Assembly (NCBI GenBank): GCA_910586255.1 | Contig: CAJUHR010000030.1 | Span: forward strand, 3,740-58,705 | Origin: an uncultured Lachnospiraceae bacterium | GTDB taxonomy: Bacteria > Bacillota > Clostridia > Lachnospirales > Lachnospiraceae | Direction: 5' to 3' | DNA: 54,966 nt | Shown: positions 49,591-54,966 of the stretch, piece after piece | How the letters are laid out: each line of letters starts with the position of its first letter | Position numbering within the stretch: the first letter of the stretch is position 1 | Made by a program: the position numbers and the translations under genes | Notes under the pieces: generated by a model | The model's input: only the letters and a program-made list of their open reading frames with translations | The model's database searches: none | Told to the model about the DNA's origin: nothing

Positions 49591-49669
49591 AAAGCCGATA
49601 CACAGAGACATCAAAAATCGGCGGGAGCATTGCTCTCGCTTCAAAATGATGAAACTATGTATCGGCTTT
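49591..49669. repeat. 12-bp inverted repeat enclosing a smaller hairpin
   Basis: AAAGCCGATACA (49591-49602) and TGTATCGGCTTT (49658-49669) match perfectly over a 55-bp loop containing GAGCA-TT-GCTC. The region 49440-50000 holds no convincing gene. It may be a replication or single-strand signal of the old element, or an element end. Confidence 0.6.
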
Positions 49670-49930
49670 GAAATTCAAATCCGTGGTATCTGCCTCTTAA
49701 CCAACCACGCTGGCAGACAATGCGGTATCGGCTGGTGCGGCAATGTACGACTGCCGCTATCATCTAATCAGAGTTTCATTTTATATTCAGTTATTGTTCT
49801 TTTATGGCATCGTTTCACTATACATTATAAAACATATGTTTGTCAATGCTTTTGAGGAAAGTTTTGAATAGTTCTCCAAAAATCGGGGCATACTATTAAA
49901 TTTAGTCTTTAAAAAATAAATCTTAATCAA

Positions 49931-50012
49931 TTGTTGCAATAACTTTCAGCATACAAATATTAAACAATACATGCATATAGTTGTTGCAATTTACGAAACC
50001 GTATGGTATAAT
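49931..50012 (+). promoter_or_regulatory. abiE promoter with two 10-bp direct repeats
   Basis: TTGCAA (49984-49989), 17-bp spacer, TATAAT (50007-50012) form the promoter. TTGTTGCAAT occurs at 49931-49940 and 49981-49990, exactly 50 bp apart, the second covering the -35 box. AbiEi-type antitoxins repress their own operon, so these are candidate operators. Confidence 0.7.
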
Positions 50013-50059
50013 AATTGCGTACATTATTTATTTCTTGCATGCGGAAAGTTGGTGCCTGT

Positions 50060-50665
50060 TTGAATAAAAAAGAGATTTTGAAAAATGTAATTGAAAACAA
50101 CGGCGGAATAGCAAAAACTTCAGATTTTGCTGCCAAGGGAATAAATAAATATGAGGTAGCCGCTTTCTGTAAAGAAGGAGTTATCGAAAGGATTCGCAGA
50201 GGCTTTTATCAGCTTCCGCAAAGTAACAGCATTACCGAGGAACAGTTGATACAGGAACTGCTCCCGCAGGGAATTATTTGTATGGAGTCTGCTTTGTTTT
50301 ACTATGGATATAACGATTTTTCTCCCCGTGAGTGGTCGATTGCCGTACCGAGAACGGCGACCCGTGCTGTGAAAAATATTGTAGAGTTCCCGATGAAAGC
50401 CTACTATATTCAAAAGGATTTTTTGGATATAGGTAAGTCTACAAGCAATTTTAACGGTGTAATACTGCCTGCGTATGACCGTGAACGCACAATATGCGAC
50501 TGCTTTAAGTACCGCACAAAGCTTGACAACGAAATTTTCAATAAAGCCGTCAATGCCTATGCTGTTGATGAAAAAAAGAACCTTGCAAATTTGTCTAAGT
50601 ACGCAAAGGAAATGAAACTATACACTAAGGTTATGAATGTAATGGAGGTGCTACTTAATGGCTGA
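50060..50665 (+). CDS. abiEi: AbiEi-family antitoxin / transcriptional regulator
   Basis: Antitoxin of a type IV toxin-antitoxin system that neutralises the AbiEii nucleotidyltransferase and represses the operon. The product of about 201 aa has an N-terminal winged HTH (KEILKNVIENNGGIAKTSDF; RIRRGFYQLP) and a C-terminal antitoxin domain (YDRERTICDCFKYRTKLDNE). TTG 50060 has GGAAAG upstream and gives the usual MNKKEIL start; an in-frame ATG at 50039 lacks a ribosome site. It overlaps abiEii by 8 bases. Confidence 0.9.
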   Translation: MNKKEILKNVIENNGGIAKTSDFAAKGINKYEVAAFCKEGVIERIRRGFYQLPQSNSITEEQLIQELLPQGIICMESALFYYGYNDFSPREWSIAVPRTATRAVKNIVEFPMKAYYIQKDFLDIGKSTSNFNGVILPAYDRERTICDCFKYRTKLDNEIFNKAVNAYAVDEKKNLANLSKYAKEMKLYTKVMNVMEVLLNG

Positions 50666-51554
50666 TATAGCTGTGTCCGTGCTGGCACGGCTCAAAAACA
50701 AAGCGGCTGAAAGCGGCAGAAGCTATCAGCTCTGCTTGCAACTCTTTTGCCAAGAGGAGTTTTTGCGCCGTTTGGAAAAGACCAAATATGCTGAAAACCT
50801 CGTGTTGAAAGGCGGCTTATTCCTCTATTCCCTTACTGACTTTGATAGCCGAGTAACGGTTGATGTAGATTTTTTGCTTCGGAAAATACCCAATACACCG
50901 GAACAGTTAAAGGGTATACTTGAGGAAATTATTGCAGTTCATACCGGCAATGATTTTGTTACCTTTGAGATAAAGGATGTTGCACCTATTGCCGTTGCGA
51001 AGAAATATGCTGGTATAGGTGCATCAATAGTTGCTCGTATAAAGAACACACGCACACCGTTTAGTATTGATTTCGGTGTTGGCGATGTCATCGTCCCAAA
51101 GCAGGAAAAACGAAAGATTCCAACGCAGATTGAAGATTTCGACTCCCCAATGATCAATACCTATTCCATTGAAACGACTGTTGCTGAAAAAATTGACGCA
51201 ATCCTTAGCTTGATGGAGTTTTCCAGCCGTATGAAAGACTATTACGATATTTATTATCTTGCCAATAAGTTTAATTTTGACGGTAAGGTGTTGACCGAAG
51301 CACTCAGAAAAACCTTTCAGAACCGTGAGCGCATTTTTACAGTAGAACAGTTTGAACAAGTTATGAGTTTCGATGAAGATACAGCAATGCAGAAAAAATG
51401 GAAAGCCTTTGTCCGTAAAATCGACACTAAAACAGATGACTACAGTACCGTACTGAAAACAATAAAAGCCTTCCTGACAAAACCGTTTACAGCGGCGGTC
51501 GGGGGCAAAGAATTTACCCCAAAATGGTCTGCCAATAATGACGAGTGGATATAA
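50658..51554 (+). CDS. abiEii: AbiEii-family nucleotidyltransferase toxin
   Basis: Toxin of the AbiE phage-defence/TA system, acting as a nucleotidyltransferase (some relatives block tRNA). The 298-aa product has the motifs ENLVLKGGLFLY, VTVDVDFLLRK (metal aspartates), FSIDFGVGD and MKDYYDIYYL with VAEKIDAI. ATG 50658 lies inside the abiEi end, so the two are translationally coupled. Catalytic residues look intact. Composition is more AT-rich than the core genome. Confidence 0.9.
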   Translation: MADIAVSVLARLKNKAAESGRSYQLCLQLFCQEEFLRRLEKTKYAENLVLKGGLFLYSLTDFDSRVTVDVDFLLRKIPNTPEQLKGILEEIIAVHTGNDFVTFEIKDVAPIAVAKKYAGIGASIVARIKNTRTPFSIDFGVGDVIVPKQEKRKIPTQIEDFDSPMINTYSIETTVAEKIDAILSLMEFSSRMKDYYDIYYLANKFNFDGKVLTEALRKTFQNRERIFTVEQFEQVMSFDEDTAMQKKWKAFVRKIDTKTDDYSTVLKTIKAFLTKPFTAAVGGKEFTPKWSANNDEWI

Positions 51555-51567
51555 GGGAGAAAGAAAA

Positions 51568-52071
51568 ATGGAATGTAAAGATATATTGAATTTAATCGCA
51601 ATAGTTGTAATTCCCATAGCTGCTGTCTTGATTGGACAGTATTTACAAAACAGAGCAGAAATAAGAAAAGATAAAATGCAGATTTTTAAGACACTTATGA
51701 CCTCACGAATATATGGGTGGACACAGGAAAGCGTGCATTGTCTTAATATAATTGATATTGTGTTTGCAGATGATAAAATAGTTCGTGATGCTTGGAAAGA
51801 TTTATATGACAAGTATTGCGTTCAAAACCCGGACGCAGCACAACTTAAAAAAATCCAAAATGCACAGTACAAATTGCTGGAAACTATATCAAAATCTCTT
51901 GGATATAAAGATAAGGTTACTTGGGAAACAATTCAAAACCCATATGTTCCAGACGGAATGATTAAGCAATGGCAAGAGCAAGCTAAATCTCAACAAGCAT
52001 ATAATACTCTGTTAAATACAATGGCTAATATTGTGCCAAAGGAGCAGAAAAATACGGAGGGGCAGAAATGA
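51568..52071 (+). CDS. DUF6680-like membrane-anchored protein
   Basis: A 167-aa protein with one N-terminal membrane helix (ILNLIAIVVIPIAAVLIGQY) followed by a charged cytoplasmic helix (LQNRAEIRKDKMQIFKTLMT) and a helical domain. This pattern matches DUF6680-type proteins often seen near restriction and defence genes; the function is unknown. ATG 51568 follows AAGGGAG. Its stop overlaps the start of the mod remnant (ATGA). Confidence 0.7.
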   Translation: MECKDILNLIAIVVIPIAAVLIGQYLQNRAEIRKDKMQIFKTLMTSRIYGWTQESVHCLNIIDIVFADDKIVRDAWKDLYDKYCVQNPDAAQLKKIQNAQYKLLETISKSLGYKDKVTWETIQNPYVPDGMIKQWQEQAKSQQAYNTLLNTMANIVPKEQKNTEGQK

Positions 52072-52222
52072 GCACGAATATATCAAAACAAAAGCGTGAA
52101 GATTTGCTTGCTAAAATCAAAGAGATTCGCAACTATATCGCTGCTGCACCGCAGGATGAGAATACGGGTAAATCTTCTGTCCTATCTTTCTGATTTGGAG
52201 AAAGCTGTAAACAGCAAGAAAT
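52068..52222 (+). pseudogene. Type III methyltransferase (mod) N-terminal remnant
   Basis: The frame starting at ATG 52068 reads KQKREDLLAKIKEIRNYIAA then APQDENTG, the start of many type III-like Mod proteins. One extra A at about 52170 then shifts the frame; the original continues in the next frame as NLLSYLSDLEKAVNSKKYG. Sequence after that belongs to the restriction subunit, so the catalytic methylase is deleted. Confidence 0.8.
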
Positions 52223-52235
52223 ACGGAAGGGTAAT

Positions 52236-54230
52236 TTGGAGGAGCAGAGTAAGGAAAAGATGGATAAGTATATCCACGCTGCTCAGACAAAGCTGCTCTC
52301 CGATGTCATGACGGGCGGCTTTGAAGAAAACGATAACTGTTTTATCAACTGGGAAAAGCTGACGAAAAAGGGCAACAACGCCCTGAAAGACAGCGAACGC
52401 ACCAACTTCTTGGAGCATATCGAGCACGCTCTGAACGCCGGTTTGCATTTTATCCTCATTGTAGACGAAAGCCATCAGAACAACACGGTGAAGGCGGATG
52501 AAATTATCCAGTATTTCCATACGGACAAGATTATCCGTTGTTCAGCTACGCCGAAAGGCATCAAAAATGCGGAAATCATAGAAATTCCTGAAGCGGATGT
52601 TATTGCCGAAGGGCTTATCAAGAAAATGCTCATCATTAATGAGGATTTTCCGCAGCGTGTGGAAATGGAGAACGCCACCAACTATCTGTTGGAACAGGCG
52701 TATGCCAAACAGCGTAAAATCCGTGCGGAGTTTCTTTCCGCCGGAAAGGACATCAATCCTTTGATCGTGGTGCAGATACCAAACAAATCGGAGAAATTGC
52801 AGGACGCTGTGGAAAGCTGGTTTGAAACGCAAGGCGCAACCTATGAAAACGGTCAGCTTGCGGTCTGGCTCTCTGATATGCACGAAAACTTGGAGGGCAT
52901 TGAAGAAATCAATGCTCCCTCTGTTGCTGTTATTATCAAGCAAGCTGTTGCCACGGGCTGGGACTGTCCGAGAGCCGCCATTTTGGTGAAGCTCCGTGAC
53001 AATATGGATGAAACCTTTGAAATTCAGACCATTGGGCGTATTCGCCGTATGCCGGAGGCACACCACTACGGCAAAGATTTGCTGGATAGCTGTTATCTCT
53101 ACACTTTCGATGAAAAATTCACCGCCGGTGTCAAGCTGAGCCTCGGCAAAGGGGCTTTAGAAGCAGCTACCCTGTTCCTTAAAAATGAGTATAAAGGCAT
53201 CACCCTGACCTCCGAACAGAGAACGATGGTGACAGATCACCGCAATCCGAAAAAAGCTCTGCTCTCTGTAGCAAAGTATTTTGAAGAAAAATTCAAGACC
53301 GGCTCGAATAAGGCGGAGAACAAGACACGCTTGCAGACGGTGGGTTTTGAATTTAGCGCCGATATTTTGCGTCACACCCTTTCGGGTGAAACTGCAACCT
53401 TGGATTTTGCTTCGGCAGATATGAATACGGTCGTCATTACCGAAAAGCTGAATACCCATGATCACGGTCATATGTACCATCAGAAGGTGGGTAAAATCGG
53501 TATGGAGATCGGAATGGAATACAGCTATATGAATACGATCATTCGTAAGCTGTTTGATCGAAATTTTACATACAGCCGTAAAATCCTTGCAATGGAGCCG
53601 AGAGAAGTTTACGCCTTTGTTATCAACAATGCCGATCTGCTACGCCATACGGTGCGTGAAGCGATGGCGGCGGAACTTGAACAGCTTACTCTTGATATTA
53701 ACCAAGTATCAAAGGTGTCGTTCCATATTCCGCAATCTTGCCTGTTTACCTATGACGGTACAGCAAAAACGCAGTTAGAAATGAAGAAAAATGTATATCA
53801 GGGCTACCTTTCCTCTGCGGAAGTTCGCTCCTCCTCGGAACGCAAATTCGAGAAATTCTGCGAAAAGTGCGATGCCGTGGAATGGGTATATAAAAATGGT
53901 GATAAAGGCAATGAGTATTTGTCCATCGTATATGCAGATAATTCGGACAAACAGAAAAATTTCTATCCTGACTATATAATCAGCGTAAACGGTGAAGTTT
54001 GGATTGCGGAGACCAAGGGCGGCTTTGACCGCAGCGGCAATAGCCAAGATATTGACATTTTCACGCCGAAAAAATTTGCTGTGCTGAAAGATTATTTGGA
54101 ACGCTACGGCTTAAAGGGTGGCATTGTCCGCTATGACGAAAAAAGTGAAGAACTGTGCATTTGTATGGACAGCTATTCCGAGGATATTAACAGCGATGGC
54201 TGGGTTGTACTGAGTGATATTTTGAAGTGA
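52236..54230 (+). pseudogene. Type III restriction enzyme Res subunit lacking its N-terminus
   Basis: 664 residues remain. Helicase motif II (FILIVDESHQ), motif III (RCSATPKG), and motifs V/VI (ATGWDCPRAAILVKLRDN; IQTIGRIRRMPE) are present. A C-terminal PD-ExK nuclease (FYPDYIISVNGEVWIAETKG) follows. The N-terminal part with the Walker A ATP site is absent, replaced by the mod remnant. TTG 52236 has GGAAGGG upstream and could be used, but the product cannot hydrolyse ATP normally. Confidence 0.8.
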
Positions 54231-54240
54231 GGTGAAAGTC

Positions 54241-54929
54241 TTGAAGATAACTGACCACAAGATGTTACTGAGTTTTCTCCCGCAAAAGTTCAATTTTTCA
54301 GAATAGATCCTGAAGATATATCAGCAACATTATCAGATATTTTGCGTACTCTTATGGACTTGTCTTGGCTCAGTAAATTCGATCAAGACTTTGAACAGAA
54401 AGCCTTTGCCTCCCGTGCAAAGAAAACTATTGATGATATTAAAGAAAAGTTTGGCAAATGCGTTGATGACAGTATCAGCAAAGACGCCGGCGAGTATGTG
54501 GTATCTGAATTAGCTAGAGAAACTATGGTTTCTGAACTGGACTATTTAGATATTCCTCTTGATGAGCTTGTTGGTAAGAAGCGCTCTGGAAATCCTGGGT
54601 TTGATTTTCATTCGCAGAATAAAATTACGGATACGGTTATTTTCGGTGAAGCGAAATATGTTGCTACTACAACAGCGTATTCGTCAGCATTGCCGCAAAT
54701 TGTCAATTTTGTCAGAGATGGAAAAGATGTTGAGGATCTTCCTGAATTAAAACCGTTTTGCACAACATCAGCTTTGCAAAGAGCAGCCGATGGAAGAAAG
54801 GGATTTTCTGCCGCTTTTTCAGCAAAAACCACCAGTACAGACAGAATAATCGCTAATATTAAGAAACGTTCAGACTTTCAATCGTTACTTCAATACGAAG
54901 AAATCATTTTAGTGGCGGTGGACTTATGA
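54241..54929 (+). pseudogene. Frameshifted ExK nuclease-like defence gene (possibly HamA-like)
   Basis: TTG 54241 begins MKITDHK; one missing base near 54261 shifts the frame, and the next frame continues coherently as DVTEFSPAKVQFFRIDPEDI, then LRTLMDLSWLSKFDQDFEQK and onwards to 54929. The C-terminal half has GNPGFDFH followed by TDTVIFGEAKYVA, a D...ExK nuclease-type pattern. The stop overlaps the next start (ATGA). This resembles a nuclease paired with a helicase as in Hachiman, but the family is not proven. Sequence error is an alternative to true decay; a shorter start at 54342 is open. Confidence 0.5.
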
Positions 54930-54966
54930 ATACTGTTTTAGAAAAGGGCAATATCATTGCCAAAAT
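54926..54966 (+). CDS. Start of a coupled gene, cut by the window end
   Basis: ATG 54926 overlaps the stop of the preceding gene and begins MNTVLEKGNIIAK. Only 13 codons are visible, so no family can be given. The coupling suggests it works with the preceding nuclease-like protein. Confidence 0.6.
   Translation, partial: MNTVLEKGNIIAK

Noticed and set aside
1..54966. CRISPR array or tRNA/rRNA genes
   Set aside because: No regularly spaced repeats with unique spacers and no tRNA or rRNA core motifs were seen on either strand.

Overview
The window looks like a chromosome segment of a gut Firmicute of the Lachnospiraceae (Enterocloster / Clostridium clostridioforme-like). The evidence is the dgt-dnaG-rpoD-trmK-nif3 order, strong purine-rich ribosome binding sites, TTGACA-N17-TATAAT promoters, a type A RNase P RNA, secreted cell-wall-binding-repeat proteins, and a moderately GC-rich core interrupted by AT-rich islands. 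The identification is by gene content only; no search was possible.

Layout. (1) 0-11.2 kb: a structured tandem repeat, then dgt, dnaG, rpoD, a large hybrid histidine kinase, trmK, a Nif3-like gene, a nucleoside kinase and a HAD phosphatase, all on +. (2) 11.2-18.2 kb: rnpB with its own promoter and terminator, then an FMN riboswitch and a complete riboflavin operon (ribD-ribE-ribBA-ribH), flanked by two secreted repeat proteins. A small inverted-repeat element overlaps the ribH 3' end. (3) 18.2-23.1 kb: secG, rnr, smpB and ilvE. (4) 23.1-29.0 kb: a ~208-nt giant hairpin, a 147-aa protein of unknown function, and a 1715-aa DUF4132 protein. (5) 29.0-33.4 kb: an AT-rich acquired island with a small HTH regulator, tandem 21-bp repeats in its promoter region, and a single-chain nuclease-methylase-specificity protein. 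(6) 33.3-40.9 kb: a catabolic operon with an RpiB-like isomerase, a mandelate-racemase-type enolase superfamily enzyme, an SDR, a TIM-barrel isomerase, a TRAP transporter and a LacI regulator. Twin AAAACGTTTT operators flank its promoter, and dctM has an abnormal C-terminus. (7) 40.9-44.6 kb: purE-purM-purN-purD.

(8) 44.6-48.0 kb: a scarred region. It holds a VapB-like antitoxin fragment, a well-preserved yybP-ykoY manganese riboswitch with its terminator, a helical protein of unknown function, a YccF protein, an IS630-type transposase relic, other gene fragments and a ZIP metal transporter. (9) 48.0-55.0 kb: a decayed mobilizable element on the minus strand (serine recombinase stub fused to a deleted relaxase, mobC, oriT-like hairpins). 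A defence cluster follows: AbiEi/AbiEii, a membrane-anchored DUF6680-like protein, a type III restriction system collapsed by deletion, a frameshifted ExK nuclease-like gene, and the first codons of a translationally coupled gene cut by the window edge.

The observations most worth follow-up are the manganese riboswitch in front of genes not known as manganese exporters, the single-chain R-M-S system with its own regulator, the uncharacterised sugar-acid-type operon, the DUF4132 pair, and the frameshifted nuclease with a coupled partner at the right edge.
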